Source: Herbinix sp. (lineage in GTDB: Bacteria; Bacillota; Clostridia; Lachnospirales; Lachnospiraceae). From it: a stretch of DNA of 59,025 nt. The notes below the pieces were generated by a model. It made no database searches and was not told where the DNA came from. It worked only from the letters and a program-made list of their open reading frames with translations. Positions 23,894-32,455 of the stretch are shown in pieces (positions within the stretch are counted from its first letter, which is position 1; each line of letters opens with the position of its first letter). The position numbers and the translations under genes are program-made. The stretch covers positions 1-59,025 of the forward strand of contig JARBTJ010000019.1 of NCBI GenBank assembly GCA_029240245.1, given 5' to 3'.

Positions 23894-23921
23894 ACTATAG
23901 CTCGCCTGACGAAAAATGCAA
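23894..23921 (-). promoter_or_regulatory. possible promoter of the Cys-rich gene
   Basis: Minus strand: TTGCAT (23916-23921), 16 bp, TATAGT (23894-23899), about 40 bp upstream of the ATG. The weak -35 fits an activated promoter. Confidence 0.45.
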
Positions 23922-23935
23922 TATTGCAGGCACAA

Positions 23936-23963
23936 TTGGTCACTATATAGCATATTTGGTCAC
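23936..23963 (-). promoter_or_regulatory. direct repeat resembling a LytTR regulator binding site
   Basis: TTGGTCAC occurs twice on the plus strand (23936-23943 and 23956-23963), 20 bp start to start, ending 14 bp upstream of the -35 of the Cys-rich gene. LytTR regulators bind paired direct repeats about two helical turns apart in just this position. Confidence 0.5.
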
Positions 23964-24020
23964 AAAAATAAAACCCTGCATATATAATTAAGCCGTTTCA
24001 GCTTAATCATAGTGCAAGGT
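23964..24020 (-). terminator. terminator of the two-component operon
   Basis: A long stem of about 20 bp (ACCTTGCA...GATTAAGC with GCTTAAT...TGCAGGGT) and 7-nt loop, then TTTTATTTTTG on the minus strand; 20 bp past the kinase stop. Confidence 0.8.
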
Positions 24021-24040
24021 GGTTATGTTCCTTATAAAAA

Positions 24041-25318
24041 TTATAAATTGAGGAGAAATCTGGCGGTAAAAACTCCATCTTTTGCTACAAAATATTTGGT
24101 TCCGTGAAAGCGCTGTACTGTATAGGCCATGCTTCGTGTTCCGATACCGCCGCCCTTCTTCGAAGAAACCGGCAAATCACCTTCAAATTCAATATTTTCA
24201 AGGCAGGAATTCATAACACTGATCGCAAACTGTTTACCATTATACCTGGCATCTACCTTAATAAATTTTTGTATCCCTTCTGGAATCCGCTGGCACCCTT
24301 CGTACGCATTTTCGAAAGCGTTTGCAAACAATGCTGATATCTCCATAGGTTCTATCGCCAGATTTTCAGGCACATTCGTACGTATTACTACATCAATTCC
24401 GGTATTTCTAGCCCGTTCAGACCAGAGACAGAGTATACTGTTTACTGCCGGATGCAGACAGTACATCTCTTTATGAATTTCCCCTACACCAAGCTGTTCC
24501 TTTAAGTAAGAAATCGCTATTTCAGCTTTACCGTTCTCTAATAATTCAATGATCTCCAGTATATTATGGCGCATATCATGCCAACGACGATTCGTTATCT
24601 CCGAAGCTTCCTTATGATGTTCAAATTGATCTCGCTGCGCTTTGTTTTGCATGTCCAGTATACGTTTCTGCTCCAGTACCAGATATTTTTCATGCAGTTG
24701 GTCAAAAACATAACTGAATACAACGAAAACCGTCATCATGATAATTATGGTTATCAGACACCTCATGAAAACCATGGAGAAATTACCGTTCTTACTATAC
24801 TGCATATATTCAAAGTAGAGCAATAATCCTCCGATAAACGGGAGTATACTGAAAATTCCCCAGCCTTTTTCAATCTCATCCTGTAGCTGCAGGTAACGCT
24901 TCCGTATGAAAAAATGTATGATCAGATACATAAAAGCAAAAATAATAATCCGGGATAAATTATACCATAAGTAGCTGTCGCCTTTTTGCTGTGAAATCCA
25001 CTTGGAGGGTATTGATATAATAAAACTAACATAGATGGTAACCAGGATAGTGAAGATATCACGTAAATCCCGTCGCTCCGATATATAAAAAAACGTAATC
25101 GCTGCCGGTACATCCATCACCAAAATATACCATAACGCATATTGTTCAAGTCCGGTAAAGATAAGAATTGGCGCATTTAATGCTGTCTGTATCAACATCT
25201 CCAAGCTAAGTATGATAAATAATTTCTTAGGTGGGAAGCGAAACCTTGCTAATTCCAGTGTAGTTATTTGTGCTGTCAACAGGGAAATAACAGGCATAAG
25301 GAAAGCTGCAAAATCCAT
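24041..25318 (-). CDS. GHKL-type sensor histidine kinase (AgrC/ComD-like)
   Basis: 425 residues. Six or so membrane segments fill 1-215, as in peptide-sensing AgrC-type kinases. The phosphoacceptor lies in RRWHDMRHNILEIIELL; the GHKL ATPase follows, with the N-box FANAFENAYEGCQRI and the glycine box KKGGGIGTRS. The response regulator gene is upstream by 2 bp and co-transcribed. No agrB- or agrD-like gene is seen nearby, so the signal could be something other than a cyclic peptide, or encoded elsewhere. Confidence 0.88.
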   Translation of the reverse strand: MDFAAFLMPVISLLTAQITTLELARFRFPPKKLFIILSLEMLIQTALNAPILIFTGLEQYALWYILVMDVPAAITFFYISERRDLRDIFTILVTIYVSFIISIPSKWISQQKGDSYLWYNLSRIIIFAFMYLIIHFFIRKRYLQLQDEIEKGWGIFSILPFIGGLLLYFEYMQYSKNGNFSMVFMRCLITIIIMMTVFVVFSYVFDQLHEKYLVLEQKRILDMQNKAQRDQFEHHKEASEITNRRWHDMRHNILEIIELLENGKAEIAISYLKEQLGVGEIHKEMYCLHPAVNSILCLWSERARNTGIDVVIRTNVPENLAIEPMEISALFANAFENAYEGCQRIPEGIQKFIKVDARYNGKQFAISVMNSCLENIEFEGDLPVSSKKGGGIGTRSMAYTVQRFHGTKYFVAKDGVFTARFLLNL

Positions 25319-25320
25319 GA

Positions 25321-26046
25321 TTAAATATCCTCCACAAAATATCCGGTATATCTTTCCAACAGCTCTTTATATTGGCGGCGTTGCATGGGTATCTGCCTTC
25401 CGTTTCCAAACTGAATGTAACGGGTTGAGACCTCTTCAACATGCCCAAGATTTATTATGTAGGTGCTTCCGCATTTAAAAAATCGTTTATCATTGGAAAG
25501 TTTTTCAAATAACTCCATGCAGGAAATGCGGATTTGCAGGCATCTTTCGTCAGAAAGATAAATTCTTTGTACATGCCGCTCCGTTTCAGAATAAACATAA
25601 TCTGCAAGGTCAATCCTTTGCATCCCTCCCAAGATCGTCTTTACAACAATTTGTGCATTTTTCTGTTTTTCCATCGCAGTGATTGCTTTTGTCATCGCAT
25701 CCTCAAATTGTTCCTGTTTATATGGCTTTACCAGATAATGAGCTGCATGAAGTGAAAATGCCTCCACCGCATGAGCAAGCGATGTGGTTAAAAAAATAAT
25801 CTGACATTTTGCATTTCGCTCTCGAAATATGCGGGCAAGCTCGGTACCCGTCATTTCTGGCATATAAATATCCAGCAGAACTATGTCGAACTGCTCCTGC
25901 TCCATATTATCCTTCAGCTGTGTCGGTGAAGAAAATGCAGTTATTTGAAACTTCATTTCTGTGTGCCGATTTACAAAAGACTGGCTCATTTCTTTGGTTT
26001 TATTCAATTCTTTCAGTTCATCATCACAGATAGCTATTTTTATCAT
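25321..26046 (-). CDS. LytTR-family response regulator
   Basis: About 241 residues. The receiver domain has the acidic pair DD (8-9), phosphoacceptor Asp59 in VLLDIYMPEMTG, Thr in FLTTSLAHAVEAF and Lys in YLVKPYK. The C-terminal LytTR DNA-binding domain ends FKCGSTYIINLGHVEEVSTRYIQFGNGRQIPMQRRQYKEL. I start at the ATG 26046 (MIKIAICDD); the frame to 26058 begins with GTG and adds four residues. It forms an operon with the GHKL kinase. A candidate binding site lies before the Cys-rich gene. Confidence 0.88.
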   Translation of the reverse strand: MIKIAICDDELKELNKTKEMSQSFVNRHTEMKFQITAFSSPTQLKDNMEQEQFDIVLLDIYMPEMTGTELARIFRERNAKCQIIFLTTSLAHAVEAFSLHAAHYLVKPYKQEQFEDAMTKAITAMEKQKNAQIVVKTILGGMQRIDLADYVYSETERHVQRIYLSDERCLQIRISCMELFEKLSNDKRFFKCGSTYIINLGHVEEVSTRYIQFGNGRQIPMQRRQYKELLERYTGYFVEDI

Positions 26047-26349
26047 AAGTAAGTTCACCCAATGTAATAATTCGACAAAATTTGCATATATTATTTATAT
26101 ATTTTACTACATTTTATGGAAAAATGAAATAGAAAAGTGGTATTTTATTCTAATCTACTCAATTTTTAAATTAACCTGTTAATCCACTCACCTTCATCCC
26201 AGTAACCATGGACAGGATATTTGAGTATGATATTAAGAAAAATAAATTATTCTGGTTGATTATGTATTTTTTTAGAAACAGGCTTTGAATAATATTTTTC
26301 CTACTAGAGGAGATACAAATATCCTAAAGTATTGAGAAGAGGTGAAAAC

Positions 26350-27339
26350 ATGGCAAAAATAAAAGTGGCTATCGATGCCGGACATGGCAGTTACACCGCC
26401 GGAAAACGCACTCCGCCATTTAAGAAAAATGTAGATATTGATTTTGACGGTAAGGTTGATGTTAAGATCGGTGAACAATACCGGGAACATTTTGCTAATG
26501 TTGGCGTTGCCAATCTATTGTATGACAAACTGATTACCCGTGGGTTTGATGTATTAAAAACCGGATGGAACGATAGTAATTCCAAAGATGATACCGACGA
26601 ATCGCTTTCTTCACGCCAGAATAAAATCAAAAAAGCAAAATGCAGCTATTCCATATCGATTCATTTTAATGCTTCTACAGATTCGAGTACCAAATTTGGC
26701 AGCACTTCCGGGGTTGGTATCTATATCCATAATAAATATCCGGAAGATTCCAGTATGCTGGCTAATTATATCATAAGAGAATTGGTAAAAGGCAGTAAGC
26801 AGACGAACAGAGGAATCAGCAGGCAGGCACTGGCTATGTGTAACTGTAATACAATGAAGACCTCAGCCTCCATCCTATGCGAGCTTGCATTTATGACAAA
26901 TGAGCATGAAGCTCAGGACTTAATGGCTAATATGAAATTCTGGAATGAGTGTGCCGAGGAAATTGCGAGTGGATTGGTGAATTATTTACTTGATAAGGGA
27001 ATCCTTACACCACCGGGTACTCCTGATCCGACGAAACCTTATTATGAGTATTATTATGTACAATCCGGAGATACCTTAAGTAAAATTGCTACCAAACACA
27101 ATACTACGGTATATAATCTGGCCAAATTAAATCTCATTACCGATGTTAATCGTATTGAGGTCGGACAGCAATTAATTGTTGCACAGTATAAAATATATAC
27201 CGTAGTAAAAGGAGATTCCCTGAGTAAAATTAGTAAAAAATTTCTGGGAGACTCGAAACGCTATAAAGAAATCATGACCTGGAATTCACTAAAATCAACG
27301 ACAATACTCGTTGGACAGCAACTTAAAATTAAAGTTTAA
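26350..27339 (+). CDS. N-acetylmuramoyl-L-alanine amidase with two LysM domains
   Basis: About 329 residues. Amidase_3 domain (1-205): VAIDAGHGSYTAG with the first zinc His, SIHFNAS with the second, and ILCELAFMTNEHEAQDL with the catalytic Glu. Two C-terminal LysM modules follow (YVQSGDTLSKIATKHNTTVY; YTVVKGDSLSKISKKF) for peptidoglycan binding. No signal peptide is visible, as in sporulation CwlC-type or phage-type lysins that act after lysis or use another exit route. I start at the ATG 26350, where AGAGGTGA lies 5 bases upstream; the frame extends back to a TTG at 26332. It has its own terminator. Confidence 0.9.
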   Translation: MAKIKVAIDAGHGSYTAGKRTPPFKKNVDIDFDGKVDVKIGEQYREHFANVGVANLLYDKLITRGFDVLKTGWNDSNSKDDTDESLSSRQNKIKKAKCSYSISIHFNASTDSSTKFGSTSGVGIYIHNKYPEDSSMLANYIIRELVKGSKQTNRGISRQALAMCNCNTMKTSASILCELAFMTNEHEAQDLMANMKFWNECAEEIASGLVNYLLDKGILTPPGTPDPTKPYYEYYYVQSGDTLSKIATKHNTTVYNLAKLNLITDVNRIEVGQQLIVAQYKIYTVVKGDSLSKISKKFLGDSKRYKEIMTWNSLKSTTILVGQQLKIKV

Positions 27340-27409
27340 TGGAAGTCTGTTTGCAGACTGGTTCGTTTATGTTCGTTCGCAGGCTTATTGGCTAACTCTC
27401 AAATTGAAA

Positions 27410-27468
27410 CCGTCTCCCGGTAAGAATTCGACCTATTGATTCCTGCCGGAAGACGGTATATTTTTATA
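27410..27468 (+). terminator. terminator of the LysM amidase gene
   Basis: Stem CCGTCTCCCGG with CCGGAAGACGG and a T-rich tail TATATTTTTATATT on the plus strand. It lies in the gap between two convergent genes and may also affect the end of the polysaccharide operon. Confidence 0.65.
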
Positions 27469-27471
27469 TTA

Positions 27472-28596
27472 TTATTTTCTCCACACAACTTGATTCACAT
27501 AATCGGTATAGGATAATATAATACGAAGTACCTTTTCTGAAACATTTGGCATCAGATATTCCTTCGGGCAGCGAAGCTTATCGTTTGATTGGGTCTCTAA
27601 TACGCTTAGTCCCTGCAGGATTCTGTCTTTCGTTAATCCTGTCATCATCACAGCCGTTTCCTCCATGGCCTCCGGTCTTTCATGTGCCTGCCTAATGTTT
27701 AGAGCCTTAATTCCTAAGATAGCTGCTTCTTCACTGATGGTTCCGCTATCACTGATAACCGCCTTCGCGTTTTTTTGCAATTGTAAAAAATCATGATAAC
27801 CAAATGGCTTCAGAATTTGAATTAGCGGATGTAGCTTCCTCTTCGATTCCAACAATCTGTGCCTGGTTCTCGGGTGAGTGCTGAAAATCATCGACAGCTG
27901 ATATTTCTCTGCTACGGCATTCAGACTCTCGATCAGTAGCTGTAGATGTACCTCCGAATCCACATTTTCTTCCCTATGGGCTGATACAACAAAATACTGC
28001 CCAGGCATGAGCGACAGCTGCGAAAGCACTTCCGACTTCCCAATATCATCCTTTCTTAAATTGATGACTTCGAACATGGGACTTCCGGTGTTAATGATTC
28101 TATCTGCAGGAAAGCCTTCTTTTATCAAGTAATCCTTTGACAGACTACTGTAGGTTAAATTGATATCTGAGATGTGGTCCACTATTTTCCGATTGGTTTC
28201 CTCGGGAACTCTTTGGTCAAAGCAACGGTTTCCCGCCTCCATATGAAATATAGGAATATGCCTGCGTTTCGCCGCTATCGCACTCAAGCAGCTGTTGGTA
28301 TCCCCCAGTATCAAAAAGGCATCCGGTCTTACTTCTGCAAGCACCGGGTCTATCTGAATAAGAATATTACCAATGGTTTCAACAGCAGAGCTTCCGACCG
28401 CACTCAGATAATAATCCGCTTTCTTAAGCTTTAAATCCTGAAAGAATATGTCATTCAATTCATAATCATAATTCTGACCTGTGTGAACCAGGACATGTTC
28501 GACAGCATCCGACTCCTCCAGTCGCTTTATTACAGACGATAACCTGATTATTTCCGGACGCGTTCCGACTACAGTCATGACCCTTAGTTTCTTCAT
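27472..28596 (-). CDS. UDP-GlcNAc-type 2-epimerase (WbjD/CapG/FnlC-like), UDP-L-FucNAc pathway
   Basis: 374 residues of the WecB fold: VVGTRPEIIRLSSVIKRL at the N-terminus, LILGDTNSCLSAIAAKRR, HMEAGNRCFDQRVPEETNRK, and ISDSGTISEEAAILGIKALNIRQAHERPE in the C-terminal half. The last line, with NIRQAHERPE, is typical of the C2 epimerases of the L-fucosamine pathway, which turn UDP-N-acetyl-L-talosamine into UDP-N-acetyl-L-fucosamine. It follows the 4,6-dehydratase and the reductase genes as the third gene of the set. Cytosolic enzyme at the 3' end of the polysaccharide operon. Confidence 0.88.
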   Translation of the reverse strand: MKKLRVMTVVGTRPEIIRLSSVIKRLEESDAVEHVLVHTGQNYDYELNDIFFQDLKLKKADYYLSAVGSSAVETIGNILIQIDPVLAEVRPDAFLILGDTNSCLSAIAAKRRHIPIFHMEAGNRCFDQRVPEETNRKIVDHISDINLTYSSLSKDYLIKEGFPADRIINTGSPMFEVINLRKDDIGKSEVLSQLSLMPGQYFVVSAHREENVDSEVHLQLLIESLNAVAEKYQLSMIFSTHPRTRHRLLESKRKLHPLIQILKPFGYHDFLQLQKNAKAVISDSGTISEEAAILGIKALNIRQAHERPEAMEETAVMMTGLTKDRILQGLSVLETQSNDKLRCPKEYLMPNVSEKVLRIILSYTDYVNQVVWRK

Positions 28597-28626
28597 AATG
28601 CCCCCATCTGCCGAAGAATTCCAGCC

Positions 28627-29736
28627 TTAAACCACAGAATAATAAGTATCCGGCTTTTCCGGATTAAAGCATTCATTTGCCCAGATCAGCGTAACCATAT
28701 CCGTATCTCCCAGATTTTCAATATTGTGTATAAAACCAGCCGGAATATTTACCACAGTCATTTTATCGCCGCTCACGTCAATCGTAAGAATTTGATCAGA
28801 ATAATAATTTCTTAGCCGTATGACGCCTTTACCGCTGACGACCAGAAACTTTTCACATTTCGTATGATGCCAGTGATTCCCTTTCACATATCCGGGTTTT
28901 ATGGTATTTACCGAAATCTGCCCCTGGTTTAACGTACGAATAAATTCCATAAATACCCCTCTGTTATCCTCGCTGATGGCAGGTGAATGACATATTTTAT
29001 CTTCCGGCAGATAGCTGGTATAAGTGCTATACAATGCTTTCGTGAATCCATCCGACATATCCGGAATTGTCCGTTCGATACCAGCCTTCTCAAAGGAATA
29101 TAATAATTTCACTATGGTACCCAGTGTAACCATATAGGTCTGAGAGATAACACAATAATCCCCCTTCCTCGTTTCATTTCCATAAAGGCCTCGAAGCAAT
29201 TCCTCTATTGTATCATCGATATAAGCCAGCTTTAGCTCGGTATCAGGGTCGTCTACCCGAATCGGAAGGTCATGGGCTATATCATGACAGAAGGTTGCTA
29301 TTACACTGTTATAATTCGGTCTGCACCACTTACCGAATATGTTTGGAAACTGATAGATTAAAACTTTTGCTTCTGTTTTTTTACAATATTGAAATAATAG
29401 ATTTTCTGCCGCTTTCTTGCTTTTACCATAATCATTATCCAAATCAGACTGTATGGATGAAGCGTACATGATAGGGCAGGGATTATCATTTTTACTTAAA
29501 TAATATACTAACCTCTCCGTAAATCCAAAGTTACCTTCCATAAATTCAGATACGTTTTTCGGTCGATTTACGCCTGCCAGGTGAAAAACAAATTCTGCTT
29601 CTCTGCAATAAGTCTCAAGCAAGGAAGGCTCCGTATCCGTATCATATGCGAAAACCTCCAGATTATCTTGAAATTTAAGCTTTGCCATTAAGTTCTTACC
29701 GATAAATCCCTTTGCTCCGGTAACTAAAATTTTCAT
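28627..29736 (-). CDS. CapF/FnlB/WbjC-type bifunctional epimerase-reductase with C-terminal cupin
   Basis: 369 residues, equal to my recalled length of Staphylococcus aureus CapF. Short-chain dehydrogenase part: MKILVTGAKGFIGKNLM, VFHLAGVNRP, YGKSKKAAENLL (with YxxxK), FPNIFGKW. The cupin part holds NTIKPGYVKGNHWHHTKCEKFLVVSG, with metal ligands HWHH and E. It converts the 4-keto sugar made by the upstream dehydratase to UDP-N-acetyl-L-talosamine. The long frame reaches 29784, but I choose ATG 29736 because homologues begin MKxLVTGAxGF; the ribosome site is indistinct here. Confidence 0.88.
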   Translation of the reverse strand: MKILVTGAKGFIGKNLMAKLKFQDNLEVFAYDTDTEPSLLETYCREAEFVFHLAGVNRPKNVSEFMEGNFGFTERLVYYLSKNDNPCPIMYASSIQSDLDNDYGKSKKAAENLLFQYCKKTEAKVLIYQFPNIFGKWCRPNYNSVIATFCHDIAHDLPIRVDDPDTELKLAYIDDTIEELLRGLYGNETRKGDYCVISQTYMVTLGTIVKLLYSFEKAGIERTIPDMSDGFTKALYSTYTSYLPEDKICHSPAISEDNRGVFMEFIRTLNQGQISVNTIKPGYVKGNHWHHTKCEKFLVVSGKGVIRLRNYYSDQILTIDVSGDKMTVVNIPAGFIHNIENLGDTDMVTLIWANECFNPEKPDTYYSVV

Positions 29737-29837
29737 AGAAATTACCATGCCTTTCTCAGCCTGCAAACTTTGGGCTGCAGGCACAAATTTGCGTGTGAAA
29801 ATTTATTTTTCACACTCCTCCGACGCCAAGCTTTCCA

Positions 29838-30851
29838 TTAGCGCTCTTTCAGTTCATTTATTACGTAATCCAGTGACAATAATTTCTCCTTGATCTGCTC
29901 TATATTTAACCTCAGTGTATTGTTGGAGTTGTATTCCTCCTCATTTGTTAGATCCGGGTTTCCTTCAATAAAATATTTATCATAATTTAAATCTCTTTTG
30001 TCCGCCGGAACGCGGTAATAGCTACCCAAATCTTCTGCTACAAAATATTCCTCCTTCGTAAGTAAGGTTTCATATAGCTTTTCACCATGTCTCGTACCAA
30101 TGATATTAATATCATTACAAGCATGAAACAGCTCCAGGAGTGCTTCCGCCAGATCACCGATTGAGGAGGCAGGCGACTTCTGCACCATAATATCACCGGA
30201 CTTTGCATGTTCAAATGCATATACAACCAGTTCCACCGCTTCCTCAAGACTCATTAAAAATCGTGTCATATTCGGGTTGGTTATCGTAAGTGGCAGCCCG
30301 GCTTTGATCTGTTCAATGAACAAGGGGACAATAGAGCCTCTGGACGCAAGAACATTACCATAACGGGTACAGCAGATCATGGTTTCACCCGAATCCACGG
30401 TTCTTGCTCTGGCTATGAGTACCTTCTCCATCATTGCTTTCGAAATGCCCATCGCATTAATCGGATAGGCTGCTTTATCCGTTGACAGACATATAACTTT
30501 CTTTACACTACATTCTATGGCAGCTCCTAAAAGATGATCCGTTCCAATTACATTCGTCTTCACTGCCTCAAGCGGGAAAAACTCGCAGGAGGGTACCTGT
30601 TTCAAGGCAGCCGCATGGAAGATATAATCCACATCATATAAGGCGTTCTTTATCGATTGTTTATCTCTGACATCTCCTATGTAATACTTGATCTTATCAT
30701 TTTTATAATATCTGCGCATATCATCCTGCTTTTTCTCATCTCTTGAAAAAATGCGGATTTCACTGATTTCCGAATTTAAAAAACGCTTTAAAACAGCATT
30801 TCCAAAACTTCCTGTTCCCCCTGATATAAAGAGGGTTTTTCCTTTAAACAT
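29838..30851 (-). CDS. UDP-GlcNAc 4,6-dehydratase/5-epimerase, inverting (FnlA/CapE/WbjB-like)
   Basis: 337 residues. Rossmann motif LFISGGTGSFGNAVLKRF, then SRDEKKQDDMRRYY, FHAAALKQVPSCEFFPLEA and INAMGISKAMMEKV, where Met-x3-Lys replaces the usual Tyr-x3-Lys, as in this dehydratase group. Ends with HGEKLYETLL. It makes the first 4-keto intermediate for UDP-L-FucNAc from UDP-GlcNAc. The start is ATG 30851, with GGAAGGAAATT upstream; the frame extends 11 codons further. First gene of the L-fucosamine set. Confidence 0.9.
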   Translation of the reverse strand: MFKGKTLFISGGTGSFGNAVLKRFLNSEISEIRIFSRDEKKQDDMRRYYKNDKIKYYIGDVRDKQSIKNALYDVDYIFHAAALKQVPSCEFFPLEAVKTNVIGTDHLLGAAIECSVKKVICLSTDKAAYPINAMGISKAMMEKVLIARARTVDSGETMICCTRYGNVLASRGSIVPLFIEQIKAGLPLTITNPNMTRFLMSLEEAVELVVYAFEHAKSGDIMVQKSPASSIGDLAEALLELFHACNDINIIGTRHGEKLYETLLTKEEYFVAEDLGSYYRVPADKRDLNYDKYFIEGNPDLTNEEEYNSNNTLRLNIEQIKEKLLSLDYVINELKER

Positions 30852-31011
30852 ATCAATTTCCTTCCGTTTGATGAAATGAAACATCCTTTGTGTGGATCAG
30901 CTAAGTACAATGTTGCATAGTGAAACTATATTCGCCTTTTTGTAACAAATATCTGCCTTCGTCATAGAATAATATCAGAACAAATAATTTATAATAGAAA
31001 GGAGTAAAATC

Positions 31012-31332
31012 ATGGATTTCTTTAACCTTTTTCAGTATTTTTTAGTACTAATTGTACCAGGATTAATCGGTGCATTGGCTTTCAGCATAGCCGCTCGGTT
31101 CCGGACAGAAATCAATTGGAATGTTGCATTAATTCTTGATTTTTTAACATTCATCATCATGATCACCGGATTATATTTCTTCCACGGAGTAAGAACCGTT
31201 GCGGATTTGATTATTGAATTCGGCTGTTTAAGCTTTACCAGGAACTACGCACTGTTAAGTACATTAATTGTTATTGTTCTTGGCGTAGTCTTCGGCTTAC
31301 TAAGAAGGTTATTCTTCTGGCTAAGACGTTAA
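31012..31332 (+). CDS. small membrane protein of unknown function
   Basis: 106 residues with three hydrophobic segments (10-28, 38-58, 80-98) and a basic C-terminus (RRLFFWLRR). AGAAAGGAG lies well placed before the ATG. It is the only plus-strand gene inside the polysaccharide locus, so it has its own promoter, possibly around the TATAAT at 30990-30995. I do not recognise the family; it could be an inserted cassette gene or a regulator of membrane biosynthesis enzymes. Confidence 0.65.
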   Translation: MDFFNLFQYFLVLIVPGLIGALAFSIAARFRTEINWNVALILDFLTFIIMITGLYFFHGVRTVADLIIEFGCLSFTRNYALLSTLIVIVLGVVFGLLRRLFFWLRR

Positions 31333-31361
31333 CACTAATAACGAAAATTAGGATAATATAT

Positions 31362-31398
31362 GCTGCATTTTCTGAGGTTCGGCTACAGAAAATGCAGC
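31362..31398. terminator. hairpin between convergent genes
   Basis: A perfect 13-bp stem (GCTGCATTTTCTG with CAGAAAATGCAGC) and 11-nt loop between the small membrane gene and the glycosyltransferase at 31418. The T-rich tail is modest on both sides, so it is probably bidirectional. Confidence 0.65.
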
Positions 31399-31417
31399 CG
31401 CTTGTATTTCATAATGG

Positions 31418-32407
31418 TTAAAATTTCGTAATCCTTCCAATATTTCTTAATAACCTTATTACGGTCTTCTTACCAAAAATTTTGACTACCCAGTACAGAA
31501 TGCCGGTTTTTATATCGAATATTTTCATCTTCTTTAATATATTACTGTTAATTAATTCTATTTCAGTCCGTTGAATATAGTTCTGCTTTTTTATTTTATA
31601 GGAGGATAATGCGGCCATAAGATAAAATATAACAGCTCGACGGTTCATAATTTGTTTTTCCTCCTCCGTAGAATGATCACCATTAACAAAAAAATTCCAG
31701 AGACTGGCGGAAACCATGATCAATCCCCTAATTCTCTTAAATATTGCTGTCTCCGTCTCCGATTGCGTTGTGGAATTTTCGTTTTTAGTTCTATAATAGC
31801 TAAAATTCTTAAATACCCCTACCCTATCTGCATAATAGAACAGTTTCGGTGACAGCTCTTCATCTTCGAGAATATATCCTTCTTTAAATAATAATCCATG
31901 ATGTATAAACAACTTTCGTTCATACAGATTTGAACAGACGACTCCTTGGAACTTTTTATCCTTCAATAGTGTTATCAAAGCTTCTCTTCCGCTTATTAGC
32001 TTCGTTTCGTCAAAATACTCCTCCAGATGATTCTCCTTATTCTCGCAGTAGAACTGTCCGATTAATAAATCACATTGTATTTTTTTTGCTTTTTTGTACA
32101 TATTTTCTAAGGTATCCGGTTGATATAACCTATCATCACTGTCCAGAAAGAAGATGTAGCTACCGCTAGCCAGCTTTAACCCGATATTTCTGGCAACGCT
32201 TTGTCCTTTATTATGCTGATGGATCAGAATAATACGCTTATCCCGTTTGGAATATTCCTCACATATCCGAAAACTGTTATCGACGGATCCGTCATCAATC
32301 AGAATAATTTCTATCTCTGTAAGCGTCTGCTGTAATACGGATTCAATACAGTTATTAAGATATTTTTCGCTGTTGTAAACAGGGATTATGATACTGATGA
32401 ACGGCAT
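31418..32407 (-). CDS. GT2 family glycosyltransferase
   Basis: 329 residues with a GT-A fold at the N-terminus: FISIIIPVYNSEKYLNNCIE, IEIILIDDGSVDNSF (DDG), GQSVARNIGLKLASG and YIFFLDSDDRLYQ (DxD). The C-terminal half is helical with basic patches, as in peripheral membrane transferases of this kind. Adds one sugar of the repeat unit on the inner membrane face. Last member of the transferase run before the L-fucosamine genes; sugar unknown. Confidence 0.9.
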   Translation of the reverse strand: MPFISIIIPVYNSEKYLNNCIESVLQQTLTEIEIILIDDGSVDNSFRICEEYSKRDKRIILIHQHNKGQSVARNIGLKLASGSYIFFLDSDDRLYQPDTLENMYKKAKKIQCDLLIGQFYCENKENHLEEYFDETKLISGREALITLLKDKKFQGVVCSNLYERKLFIHHGLLFKEGYILEDEELSPKLFYYADRVGVFKNFSYYRTKNENSTTQSETETAIFKRIRGLIMVSASLWNFFVNGDHSTEEEKQIMNRRAVIFYLMAALSSYKIKKQNYIQRTEIELINSNILKKMKIFDIKTGILYWVVKIFGKKTVIRLLRNIGRITKF

Positions 32408-32455
32408 ATTTCTTACACTTTCTTTCCTTTGATATTCCTCCGGTTATAAATCCGG

